From JBNJDW01 sp051745265 (GTDB lineage: Bacteria > Pseudomonadota > Alphaproteobacteria > Micavibrionales > CSBR16-224), in the NCBI GenBank assembly GCA_051745265.1, contig JBNJDW010000118.1, positions 1-6,025 on the forward strand: a DNA stretch of 6,025 bases. The letters run 5' to 3'. The stretch's first letter is position 1. Each line of letters starts with the position of its first letter. The notes below the pieces were generated by a model that saw nothing but the letters and a program-made list of their open reading frames with translations, was not told the DNA's origin and did no database searches. The translations under genes were made by a program, and so were the position numbers. This document shows positions 1 through 5,899 of the stretch, in pieces.

Positions 1-3
1 ATT

Positions 4-357
4 ATGAAAGTCCAAGGGGAAATCACCGAACAGGATCACAAGCTGACGACCAATGAATCGTCCTATGATAAATTACGCCAGAAATTTCTCAGCGAGATTT
101 TCAGCAGTGAGGCGTTTAAGGACTCCCTGCGTCAGGAAATTGATATGGCGCTTCGGGATGCGGTTTTGAACATGAACAAAACCTTTACCATCGATCTTGC
201 CGATGTTGTCATTACCAGACAGGACAATGTTTATCCCGATCTTATTCGTGACATCCAACAGGATTATAAAGTGATCAAGAACGTAAACCGCATCGAAGAT
301 GAAACAGGCCGGGAAGACCGTAAAAACGGCACCCGCCTGAAATTCAACTTACGGTAA
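4..357 (+). CDS. Hypothetical protein, 117 aa, charged (possibly 5'-partial)
   Basis: I do not recognise this protein. The frame runs from an ATG at base 4 to TAA at 355-357. The three bases before the ATG are an open codon (ATT), so the real start may lie outside the window and no ribosome binding site can be judged. The product is hydrophilic, with no signal peptide or membrane span. Its first half (about residues 20-60) looks helical and amphipathic (LRQKFLSEIFSSEAFKDSLRQEI). The second half includes a short stretch with strand-like character (TFTIDLADVVIT) and then a strongly charged tail rich in D, E, R, K and N that ends KFNLR. It converges on the aldo/keto reductase gene with 35 bases between the two stop codons, and no convincing terminator is visible there. 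A cytoplasmic location is inferred only from the lack of hydrophobic segments. No function is assigned. Confidence 0.6.
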   Translation: MKVQGEITEQDHKLTTNESSYDKLRQKFLSEIFSSEAFKDSLRQEIDMALRDAVLNMNKTFTIDLADVVITRQDNVYPDLIRDIQQDYKVIKNVNRIEDETGREDRKNGTRLKFNLR

Positions 358-392
358 AATACACTCTGCCCGTCAGAACATCACGGCCCTGA

Positions 393-1223
393 CTATGCGG
401 CAATATCCCAGGCCGGGGCAAAGTCCGGATTGATCAACCGGCTGTTGGTATCGCGCAGGGCAGAAATCCGCGCCATGTCATCATCCGAAAGCGCAAAATC
501 AAAAATAGCAAAATTATTGACGATATGATCGGGATTTGACGACCGGGGGATCGATACCACACCATCCTGCTGATACAGCCAGCGCAATGTCACCTGCACC
601 GGGGATTTACCATGCACCGTTGCGATATCCTGCATAACCGGATCTTTCAGCACCCGGCCCTGGGCAATCGGGCAATAGGCGGTAAAGATCATGCCATAAT
701 CACGGGCCTGATCAATCAGCGCCGACTGGTCAAGAAACGGATGGTATTCGCATTGATTGACCGCAATATCGAATCCCATATCCGCGCGCACGGTTTTGAC
801 CTGATCGACCGTGTAGTTACTGACCCCGATCAACCGGGTTTTGCCCGCCTTCTGGGCATCGGCCAGCGCGGATAACGTATCATCAAAACCTATTTCCTGA
901 TGCGGCCAGTGGACCAGCACCAGATCGCAATAATCGGTCTGCAGATCCTGCAGGCTTTTCTCCAGCGAGGCGGTGACATCATCGCGCTTCATATTGTCCA
1001 GCCAGATTTTGGTGGTCAGAAAAATATCACTGCGGGGAATATCGGCGTTTTTGATCGCGGTGCCGACTTCCTTTTCATTGCCGTAAATCTGCGCCGTATC
1101 AATATGGCGGTACCCGACATCCAAGGCCTGCCCGACGGCCTCAACACACAGGTCATCTTTCAACTGCCAGGTGCCGAAACCCAGTTTGGGCATTGCCACA
1201 TCATTGTATTTTTCGCTGTTCAT
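393..1223 (-). CDS. Aldo/keto reductase, 2,5-diketo-D-gluconate reductase (DkgA/DkgB) type
   Basis: This is a cytoplasmic NAD(P)H-dependent oxidoreductase that reduces aldehydes or ketones; the physiological substrate cannot be told from sequence. The 276-residue length suits the AKR family with a TIM-barrel fold. The full catalytic tetrad is visible: D42 and Y47 in the DTAQIYGNE motif, K72 in TTKIW and H105 in LVHWP. Further AKR motifs are GVSNYT (133-138), NQCEYHPF (156-163) and the cofactor phosphate-binding segment IPRSSNPDHIVNN (225-237). The C-terminal segment SRLINPDFAPAWD strongly recalls the end of E. coli DkgB. The start was set at the ATG at 1221-1223 because a strong GGAGGA lies five bases upstream and the family N-terminus begins here; the open frame continues 97 codons further but with non-family sequence. 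In the cofactor motif the usual Arg is His233, which may affect NADPH preference. The gene is divergent from gmk and is probably monocistronic. Confidence 0.93.
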   Translation of the reverse strand: MNSEKYNDVAMPKLGFGTWQLKDDLCVEAVGQALDVGYRHIDTAQIYGNEKEVGTAIKNADIPRSDIFLTTKIWLDNMKRDDVTASLEKSLQDLQTDYCDLVLVHWPHQEIGFDDTLSALADAQKAGKTRLIGVSNYTVDQVKTVRADMGFDIAVNQCEYHPFLDQSALIDQARDYGMIFTAYCPIAQGRVLKDPVMQDIATVHGKSPVQVTLRWLYQQDGVVSIPRSSNPDHIVNNFAIFDFALSDDDMARISALRDTNSRLINPDFAPAWDIAA

Positions 1224-1228
1224 TTTAA

Positions 1229-1234
1229 TCCTCC
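1229..1234 (-). promoter_or_regulatory. Strong ribosome binding site of the aldo/keto reductase
   Basis: On the minus strand GGAGGA is followed by five bases and then the ATG at 1223. This near-perfect Shine-Dalgarno match decides the start codon against the longer open frame that runs into gmk. Confidence 0.85.
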
Positions 1235-1265
1235 GTTTTATTGCCTGACTTACATAAGCATAACC

Positions 1266-1278
1266 TGGTCTTTGACCA
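1266..1278. repeat. Short perfect inverted repeat in the divergent spacer
   Basis: TGGTC-TTT-GACCA is a five-base-pair perfect inverted repeat with a three-base centre. It lies 43 bases upstream of the aldo/keto reductase start, in the spacer shared with gmk. It could be a small operator for a dimeric regulator, but an inverted repeat of this size is expected by chance at modest frequency, so no regulator is assigned. Confidence 0.2.
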
Positions 1279-1313
1279 CCCCGAAGAAAAATAAAAAAAA
1301 TATCCGGCGGCTC

Positions 1314-1342
1314 TGGACCTCTATGACACATCTGTTTATAAA
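1314..1342 (+). promoter_or_regulatory. Putative sigma-70 promoter of gmk
   Basis: A -35-like TGGACC (1314-1319, 4 of 6 consensus bases) is separated by exactly 17 bases from a -10-like TATAAA (1337-1342, 5 of 6). Transcription would begin near 1349, giving a leader of about 24 bases before the gmk ATG. The position fits well, but the -35 is imperfect. Confidence 0.45.
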
Positions 1343-1372
1343 GACATACGTTCAACAAATCCATAGGCAGAC

Positions 1373-2050
1373 ATGTCCGATTCGGCAAAATTAAGCTTTC
1401 CGACCCAGTTGAAACGCCGGGGACTGATGTTTGTGCTGTCCTCCCCGTCCGGCGCTGGTAAGACAACCATTTCACGTCTGTTGATGGAACGCGATGACAA
1501 TATCCGCGTGTCAATTTCCGCCACCACCCGTAATATCCGCCCCGGCGAGGTCGACGGCCAGCATTACCATTTTGTCAGCCCGGAAAAATTCGATGAAATG
1601 ATCGAAAATAAGGAATTTCTCGAATACGCCAATGTCTTTGGCAAACAATACGGCACCCCCCGCGCCCCGGTCGAAGAGGCCCTGCAGCGCGGCACCGATG
1701 TTCTGTTTGATATTGACTGGCAGGGCACGCGGCGCATCAGCGAACAGGCCGCGCAGGATGTCGTCTCCATCTTTATCCTGCCACCCAGCTGGGATGAACT
1801 GGAAAACCGCCTGAAAAGCCGCGGTCAGGACAGCCCGGCGGAAATTGAATTCCGCATGTCACGCGCCGTCCAGGAAATTTCCCATTACGCCGAATATGAT
1901 TACGTGATTATCAACCGGGATCTTGAAGATGCCCTGCGCCGTGTGCAGGCCATTCTGGTCGCTGAACGTATGAAACGCCGCCGCCTGTCCGGTCTTGAGA
2001 ACTTCATCAATCAATTACAGCCCGATTACGATCCCGGCCGTTCTTCGTAA
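1373..2050 (+). CDS. gmk: Guanylate kinase
   Basis: Guanylate kinase transfers phosphate from ATP to GMP, giving GDP and ADP, an essential step in guanine nucleotide synthesis in the cytoplasm. The 225 residues fit the bacterial family. The P-loop SPSGAGKT (24-31) contains the ATP-binding K30. Residues 51-68 (TTRNIRPGEVDGQHYHFV) match the guanylate kinase signature exactly, including the GMP-contacting R53, E59 and Y65. The family segment EFLEYANVFGKQYGTPRAPVEEAL follows, and then the DIDWQGTRRI block. The start is the ATG at 1373, with only a weak AGG at 1365-1367 as ribosome binding site. Met19 is an alternative but would cut close to the first strand before the P-loop. The gene is divergent from the aldo/keto reductase, and its last 25 bases overlap the end of rsmA on the other strand. 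Proximity to rsmA and surA is common in proteobacteria. Confidence 0.97.
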   Translation: MSDSAKLSFPTQLKRRGLMFVLSSPSGAGKTTISRLLMERDDNIRVSISATTRNIRPGEVDGQHYHFVSPEKFDEMIENKEFLEYANVFGKQYGTPRAPVEEALQRGTDVLFDIDWQGTRRISEQAAQDVVSIFILPPSWDELENRLKSRGQDSPAEIEFRMSRAVQEISHYAEYDYVIINRDLEDALRRVQAILVAERMKRRRLSGLENFINQLQPDYDPGRSS

Positions 2051-2868
2051 AGACGGGCCAGATGGATATAGGCCGATACCGGCAGTGCATCGGCGCGCGC
2101 CGTCTCGGCAATCTCCGCTGCTGCCAGTAATGTTTTGATATCCGGCACCAGTGTTTTCAGGCTCTGACGCAGCATTTTGCGGCGCTGCTGAAAGGCCAGC
2201 GCGGTAATTTTCTCAATCGTTTCAAAACGCGGCTGATCTGCCGCTAGCGTGCGGGGTAAAAACCGGACAATGCTTGAGGTGATTTTCGGCGGCGGGGTAA
2301 AGGCGCTGGCCGGCACGTCAAAGGCAATATCGCAATCACACAGCCACTGGCTGATCACCGATAACCGGCCATAGGCTTTGGTGCCGGGCGCGGCAATAAT
2401 GCGCAAGGCCACTTCCTTTTGAAACATCAATGTCAGGCTGGAAAATGCGGAGATCTGCCGCAGCCAGCCGATCAACAGCGGCGTGGCAATATTATAAGGC
2501 AGATTGGCGACCACCGCCCGTGGCGGCGCAGTCATCGCCGTGACATCCACCGTCAGCGCATCACCCGATTGCAGATCCAAACGCCCGTTACTGGCTTTGA
2601 CAACCGCCTGCAGGGCCTTGATACAGCGCTCATCACGCTCAATCGCGGTGAGTTTCCTGATATCCTGTTCCAGCAGCGCCCGCGTCAACCCGCCGGGGCC
2701 GGGGCCGATTTCAATGACATGCATCTCCGGGGTAAGCTTGGCGACCCGGGCAATTTTACGGGTCAGATTCAGATCGAGCAGGAAATTCTGGCCCAGCGTT
2801 TTCTTGGCCGCCAGACCATAATCATGGATAACATCCCGAAGCGGCGGCAGATCCTCAAGCGCGGTCAT
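2026..2868 (-). CDS. rsmA: 16S rRNA (adenine(1518)-N6/adenine(1519)-N6)-dimethyltransferase
   Basis: RsmA (KsgA) dimethylates two adjacent adenines in the 3' terminal helix of 16S rRNA using S-adenosylmethionine, and acts as a late checkpoint in 30S subunit assembly. The 280-residue product has the family blocks in order: KKTLGQNFL (22-30), SAM motif I EIGPGPGGLT (53-62), the acidic ribose-binding E77 in AIERD, motif IV NLPYN (122-126) at the catalytic site, FQKEVA (149-154), FTPPPKITSSI (190-200) and the C-terminal FQQRRKMLRQSL (226-237). The ATG at 2866-2868 was chosen because MTALEDLPPLRDVI is a typical alphaproteobacterial start. A TTG six codons upstream would overlap surA. No clear Shine-Dalgarno sequence is present; the ATG sits one base after the surA stop codon, so translation is probably coupled to surA. 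The 3' end overlaps gmk by 25 bases, tail to tail. Confidence 0.97.
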   Translation of the reverse strand: MTALEDLPPLRDVIHDYGLAAKKTLGQNFLLDLNLTRKIARVAKLTPEMHVIEIGPGPGGLTRALLEQDIRKLTAIERDERCIKALQAVVKASNGRLDLQSGDALTVDVTAMTAPPRAVVANLPYNIATPLLIGWLRQISAFSSLTLMFQKEVALRIIAAPGTKAYGRLSVISQWLCDCDIAFDVPASAFTPPPKITSSIVRFLPRTLAADQPRFETIEKITALAFQQRRKMLRQSLKTLVPDIKTLLAAAEIAETARADALPVSAYIHLARLYEERPGS

Positions 2869-2869
2869 T

Positions 2870-3937
2870 CTACAACCGGCGATCAATAAAGGCGGCGGAT
2901 TTCAAATCCTGAAGATAACGGCGCTGCAGGGCATCCAGCCGCTGCATACCCAGTTTGTTGGCGATCTCTTCACGGGCCGCTTCGTCCTTATCGGCCTCTG
3001 CGGGCAGATCGGCATCAGGCTGTATATTGGTACTGCCGGGCACCTCCGCCACAGACTGGGCGGCAGACGTGGTTTTGGCAGGGGTTTCATCCGCTGTGTC
3101 ACCGGCCTTTTCCGTCTCCGGCATCTTGCGATCAATCAGAAACAGGATATGATAGCCCTGATCTGATTTGATCATCGGCACCATTTGGCCTTTTTCCATG
3201 TCCGGCACGACAGAACGATAATGCGGTTCAAACTGATCCAGCGTCATCCAGCCCAGATCACCGCCGCGGGATGCCCCCGGTGCCTCGGAATGTTTTTGCG
3301 CAACAGCCGAGAACGGCGCGCCTTTGGCAACTTCATTCGCCAGCTTTTTGATCTTGGCCTCGATCTCGGCATCATCTTTGCCCTCACCGCTGCGCAGGAA
3401 AATTTCCGCGGCGCGATAACGGGGTTGGTCACCGCTGCGTTTAATGTCTTCAAATACGGCGTCAATATCACGTTCGGAAATCGTCACCTGGGGGCGCAGT
3501 TTCCGCCGGACCACCTGTGACCAGGCGATATTGGTTTCCAGTTTTTCATGCAGGGCTTCAACAGGCAGGCCGGCGCTTTCGATCCGTTCGGCAAATTCTG
3601 CGGCGCTGGTCTTGTTTTGTTTGGCCAGATTTGCGAAAGCCTGTTCAACCTGTTCATCTTCTACATCGATATTCAGGGATCTGGCTTCCTGTTTTTGCAA
3701 GGTCTCGGTAATCAATTCATCTAAAATCGCCTGATAGGCGCGGTCGCGTTCGGATTCGGGCACGGGCCGGCCACCGGTGTTCAATTTAAGGCGGGTTTTG
3801 ATATCGGTCATGGTGATGACATCATCATTGACCGTAGCGGCGATCTGTTCCCGATAACCGGTCTGGGCCTCGGCCACAGACAGGGTCCAGACCAATCCGG
3901 CCACCAGCACCAAAATCGCATAACCTGAAAAGCGCAT
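2870..3937 (-). CDS. surA: SurA-type periplasmic peptidyl-prolyl isomerase/chaperone
   Basis: This is a SurA-like chaperone that helps outer-membrane proteins cross and fold from the periplasm. It is 355 residues long. Residues 1-24 form a signal peptide with a hydrophobic core (YAILVLVAGLVWTL) and a probable cleavage after AEA24. Residues 25-150 are the SurA N-terminal chaperone region. Residues about 173-271 are a parvulin PPIase domain, with GGDLGW (225-230) and GYHILFL (261-267). Residues about 272-318 form a low-complexity linker rich in A, E, D, P and T. The end (319-355, containing YLQDLKSAAFID) matches the C-terminal SurA helix. E. coli SurA has two parvulin domains; only one is seen here, as is usual in alphaproteobacteria. 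The start is supported by AAGGA seven bases upstream. rsmA follows after one base. The catalytic efficiency of the PPIase domain cannot be judged. Confidence 0.92.
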   Translation of the reverse strand: MRFSGYAILVLVAGLVWTLSVAEAQTGYREQIAATVNDDVITMTDIKTRLKLNTGGRPVPESERDRAYQAILDELITETLQKQEARSLNIDVEDEQVEQAFANLAKQNKTSAAEFAERIESAGLPVEALHEKLETNIAWSQVVRRKLRPQVTISERDIDAVFEDIKRSGDQPRYRAAEIFLRSGEGKDDAEIEAKIKKLANEVAKGAPFSAVAQKHSEAPGASRGGDLGWMTLDQFEPHYRSVVPDMEKGQMVPMIKSDQGYHILFLIDRKMPETEKAGDTADETPAKTTSAAQSVAEVPGSTNIQPDADLPAEADKDEAAREEIANKLGMQRLDALQRRYLQDLKSAAFIDRRL

Positions 3938-3944
3938 TCTTACG

Positions 3945-3949
3945 TCCTT
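3945..3949 (-). promoter_or_regulatory. Ribosome binding site of surA
   Basis: AAGGA on the minus strand, seven bases before the surA ATG, supports the chosen start and the full signal peptide. Confidence 0.7.
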
Positions 3950-3988
3950 ATCCTGTTTTAAAAAGAAGTATCTTTCTTAGCACAAATG

Positions 3989-4023
3989 CACCCCGCCGTC
4001 GAAATGGAAATTGCCCCGGGGTG
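3989..4023 (-). repeat. GC-rich inverted repeat just after the NDUFA9-like gene
   Basis: CACCCCG (3989-3995) and CGGGGTG (4017-4023) form a perfect seven-base-pair stem around 21 bases, immediately downstream of the NDUFA9-like stop codon and upstream of surA. A weak terminator or attenuating hairpin is possible. The large loop and the lack of a T-run directly after the stem argue against a standard intrinsic terminator. A partial read-through into surA-rsmA would fit. Confidence 0.3.
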
Positions 4024-4025
4024 AT

Positions 4026-4997
4026 TTACGCTTTTTTACGGGCAAACTGGCCACCGGTCCGGTATGTCACCAGATAATCGGGAACAATAACCTCGACCGG
4101 GGTTGGTACAATACCGATATCATCCATCGTCAGGGCATTGCCTGAGACGACATTATCCTGTTTCAGGGATTTGACCTGATCGACCGTCAGCACCCGGCCC
4201 GGCAGATTTTGAAAAACCGCGCCCATCAGTTTGGAAAGGCTCCAGGGCAGGCTGACCAGCAGCGCATGGGCCCCGGTCTGTTCCAGAATATATTCCATCA
4301 GTTCTTTATAAGTATAAGTGCCGGGACCGGCGCATTCAATGATCTGCCCTTCAAAAACATCGGGGGCGTGATTATAATTCATCAGCGCGGTGATAATCGT
4401 TTCAACAACATCACCGACAAAAACCGGCTGAAAACGGGTTTTACCGCCACCGATCAGGGGCAGCATCGGCAGGATACGGCCCATACGTGCAAAGCGGCAG
4501 AAAAATCCGTCGCCTTCACCAAACATAATGCTGGGCCGCAGGATGGTTGCGGTTTTGATTTTTTTCAACACCGCTTTTTCACCGGCGGCTTTTGATCTTT
4601 GATAACGTGACGGGGCCTTACGATCCGCGCCCAGGGCTGACATATGCACGAAATGACGAATTTTGGCTTTTTTACAATGATGGGCAATCTTGGCAGCCAG
4701 TTCTTCATGAATCGGCGTATAGCGCGCCCGCCCGGTTTCGGTCAGTATGCCGATCAGGTTCACCGCGTAATCCGCGTCTTTTAAAACAGCCTGAACCGAT
4801 TTTTCATCATCAAAATCAATCTGCATGGGCACGACCTGACCGACAAGAGCCCCCGTCCGCAGACGATAAGCACTGTTTTTCAAACGGGACGGCACACGGA
4901 CAATCGCCCCTTCTTTCACCAGTGCGGCGACAAGATTACGGCCCAGAAACCCCGTACCGCCAAATACAGTGACAACCTTGTTTTTCAATGTAGTCAT
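4026..4997 (-). CDS. NAD(P)-binding protein, complex I NDUFA9-like / atypical SDR family
   Basis: This 323-residue protein belongs to the atypical short-chain dehydrogenase superfamily, and its overall layout matches the NDUFA9-like subfamily found in alphaproteobacteria and mitochondrial complex I. The Rossmann dinucleotide motif is GGTGFLG (13-19, GxxGxxG). A DADYAVNLIG block (74-83) follows. S120 in HMSALGA and the pair Y132/K136 (YQRSK) correspond to the SDR catalytic residues. TILRPSIMFGEGDGF (151-165) and the PVFVGDVVETI segment (191-201) are also typical. In mitochondria the homologue is an accessory complex I subunit that binds NADPH without known turnover; whether the bacterial protein is catalytic, an assembly factor or a subunit is unknown. 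There is no signal peptide. The ATG at 4997 is supported by AAGGAA seven bases upstream. surA follows 88 bases downstream on the same strand, so co-transcription is possible. Confidence 0.88.
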   Translation of the reverse strand: MTTLKNKVVTVFGGTGFLGRNLVAALVKEGAIVRVPSRLKNSAYRLRTGALVGQVVPMQIDFDDEKSVQAVLKDADYAVNLIGILTETGRARYTPIHEELAAKIAHHCKKAKIRHFVHMSALGADRKAPSRYQRSKAAGEKAVLKKIKTATILRPSIMFGEGDGFFCRFARMGRILPMLPLIGGGKTRFQPVFVGDVVETIITALMNYNHAPDVFEGQIIECAGPGTYTYKELMEYILEQTGAHALLVSLPWSLSKLMGAVFQNLPGRVLTVDQVKSLKQDNVVSGNALTMDDIGIVPTPVEVIVPDYLVTYRTGGQFARKKA

Positions 4998-5004
4998 GAA
5001 GCCA

Positions 5005-5010
5005 TTCCTT
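5005..5010 (-). promoter_or_regulatory. Ribosome binding site of the NDUFA9-like gene
   Basis: AAGGAA on the minus strand, seven bases before the ATG at 4997, fixes this start. Confidence 0.75.
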
Positions 5011-5027
5011 TTTTGCCTTTTTTTTAC

Positions 5028-5056
5028 ACTACACAGGCAAACAGCTCAAATGTAAA
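5028..5056 (-). promoter_or_regulatory. Putative sigma-70 promoter of the NDUFA9-like gene
   Basis: On the minus strand TTTACA (5051-5056, 5 of 6 to the -35 consensus) is followed after 17 bases by TGTAGT (5028-5033, 4 of 6 to the -10). Transcription would start near 5021, leaving a leader of roughly 24 bases that includes the AAGGAA site. If real, surA and rsmA downstream may also depend on it. Confidence 0.45.
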
Positions 5057-5143
5057 CCGGATTTTAGCCCCGGCAACAGATTTTGCTAAAGAAAAGGAAA
5101 AAGCAGAGCAGACTCAAGCGCGCAGGCCTGATCATACCGCTGT

Positions 5144-5266
5144 TTATTTGCGATCTACCGGAACCGTTTGTGCGGTCAGGCTTGCGTCACGGCGGCGCGC
5201 CATCATAACGCTGCCCGCTATAAAGGCGCTGATCAAAACCGAAAATGAAAATAATGCAATGCTCAT
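5144..5266 (-). CDS. Small single-span membrane protein, 40 aa, probable leaderless gene
   Basis: This short frame runs from ATG (5264-5266) to TAA (5144-5146). I do not recognise the product. Residues 3-22 form one hydrophobic segment (ALFSFSVLISAFIAGSV) with small residues A, G and S that suit helix packing. It is followed at once by ARRRD (R24-R26) and a short polar tail ending VPVDRK. By the positive-inside rule the C-terminus should be cytoplasmic. No Shine-Dalgarno sequence lies at a usable distance, yet a strong promoter-like sequence (TTGACA, 18 bases, CATAAT) places the expected transcript start at or within a couple of bases of the A of the ATG. It lies between the YgjV-family gene and the NDUFA9-like gene on the same strand. 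The case rests on promoter position plus a clean membrane-protein pattern; without homologues it remains a prediction. Confidence 0.6.
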   Translation of the reverse strand: MSIALFSFSVLISAFIAGSVMMARRRDASLTAQTVPVDRK

Positions 5267-5272
5267 AGGATT

Positions 5273-5302
5273 ATTATGTAGGTGATTCCTGAACTTTGTC
5301 AA
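5273..5302 (-). promoter_or_regulatory. Strong sigma-70 promoter reading into the 40-aa gene
   Basis: On the minus strand a perfect -35 TTGACA (5297-5302) is followed after 18 bases by CATAAT (5273-5278, 5 of 6 to the -10 consensus). Seven bases after the -10 is the A of the ATG at 5266. The geometry predicts a leaderless or nearly leaderless message. Confidence 0.6.
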
Positions 5303-5314
5303 ATCGAGCCGGAT

Positions 5315-5336
5315 AAAAAAGGCTTAAGACCCTTTT
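5315..5336 (-). terminator. Possible intrinsic terminator of the YgjV-family gene
   Basis: Read on the minus strand, AAAAGGGT (5336-5329) can pair with GCCTTTTT (5323-5316) around a five-base loop, counting two G-U pairs. The T-run is mostly part of the stem. The hairpin overlaps the last codon and stop of the YgjV-family gene and lies just before the next promoter, a sensible place to end transcription, but it is AT-rich and weak. Confidence 0.4.
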
Positions 5337-5871
5337 AAACCGGCGTATACACGCCCTCAGGGGTGACCTGCTGTTGTGCTTTACGGTCTTTGACAAGATT
5401 ATGAACCAGCGATCCGGCATTGCTTGATAAAATCAGCATACAGCACGCCATCATCGGATAATCCTGATGATGGATCGTAAACACAATCCATAACAGCTGC
5501 GAGGCAATGGTCGCCACCTTATATTTGATGTAACAATGCTTATTGGCATTGGCAAAAACAATGCACCAGCTGGCGCCCAGAATCAGCAAATCATAAGCAG
5601 ACTGCATATAAAGCAGGATAAAACTGCCCGAAATCAATAAACTGACCGCGATAAAATAAGGCAGATATTTTCTATTGGTCAGCAAAACCCCCAGCGTACA
5701 GCCGGCGTTACAGGCCATGCTCACCGCCGGGGTAAACAGCCCCAGAACGCAGTAATGCGCGACATAAATCAAATCGCCGAGAATATAGGTAAACATGGTT
5801 TTACGCGGGGAGCGAAAGCCGCCACCAAACACGAAAAAAGAATTTGCGATCCATCCCAGAAAACCATCCAT
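5335..5871 (-). CDS. YgjV-family inner membrane protein
   Basis: The 178-residue product is strongly hydrophobic and matches the YgjV family of inner-membrane proteins in length (E. coli YgjV is 183 residues) and in arrangement. It starts with a short hydrophobic segment (FLGWIANSFFVFGGGF) and the loop RSPRKTMF, followed by probable spans near 27-48, 69-89, 93-108, 118-134 and 138-156, and a polar tail (KDRKAQQQVTPEGVYTPV). An N-terminal span, a basic loop and then LGDLIYVAHYCVLGLFTPAVSMACNA resemble the family's region with a conserved H and an AxxN-type segment. The function of the family is not established. The ATG at 5871 is the first in frame after a stop four codons upstream, and no Shine-Dalgarno sequence precedes it. 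The assignment is from pattern recall, not a search; another small polytopic membrane family remains possible. Confidence 0.72.
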   Translation of the reverse strand: MDGFLGWIANSFFVFGGGFRSPRKTMFTYILGDLIYVAHYCVLGLFTPAVSMACNAGCTLGVLLTNRKYLPYFIAVSLLISGSFILLYMQSAYDLLILGASWCIVFANANKHCYIKYKVATIASQLLWIVFTIHHQDYPMMACCMLILSSNAGSLVHNLVKDRKAQQQVTPEGVYTPV

Positions 5872-5899
5872 AAAGGAAGTTTAGCCGCTATTTATTAAG

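Noticed and set aside
1274..1300. TTGACC followed by an A-rich tract as an alternative gmk promoter
   Set aside because: No acceptable -10 hexamer lies 16-18 bases downstream; the TGGACC/TATAAA pair nearer gmk fits better.
900..1394. 164-codon plus-strand frame opposite the aldo/keto reductase
   Set aside because: It is antisense to a gene with a complete catalytic tetrad and has no recognisable motif or domain.
1224..1514. 97-codon N-terminal extension of the aldo/keto reductase frame
   Set aside because: The extension overlaps the start of gmk in antisense, does not look like AKR sequence, and a near-perfect GGAGGA precedes the internal ATG at 1223.
2869..2886. TTG start six codons upstream for rsmA
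   Set aside because: It would overlap the surA end, and the ATG at 2868 matches the family N-terminus better.
2419..2889. 156-codon plus-strand frame opposite rsmA
   Set aside because: It is an antisense shadow of the SAM-binding half of rsmA, rich in Q, R and G, with no motif.
4994..5005. Three-codon upstream frame ATGGCTTCATGA whose stop overlaps the NDUFA9-like ATG
   Set aside because: The AAGGAA spacing fits the main ATG and not this one; a three-codon frame here is most likely chance.
5013..5285. 90-codon plus-strand open frame
   Set aside because: Its composition is not protein-like, and it lies antisense to two promoter-like sequences and the better-supported 40-codon minus-strand gene.
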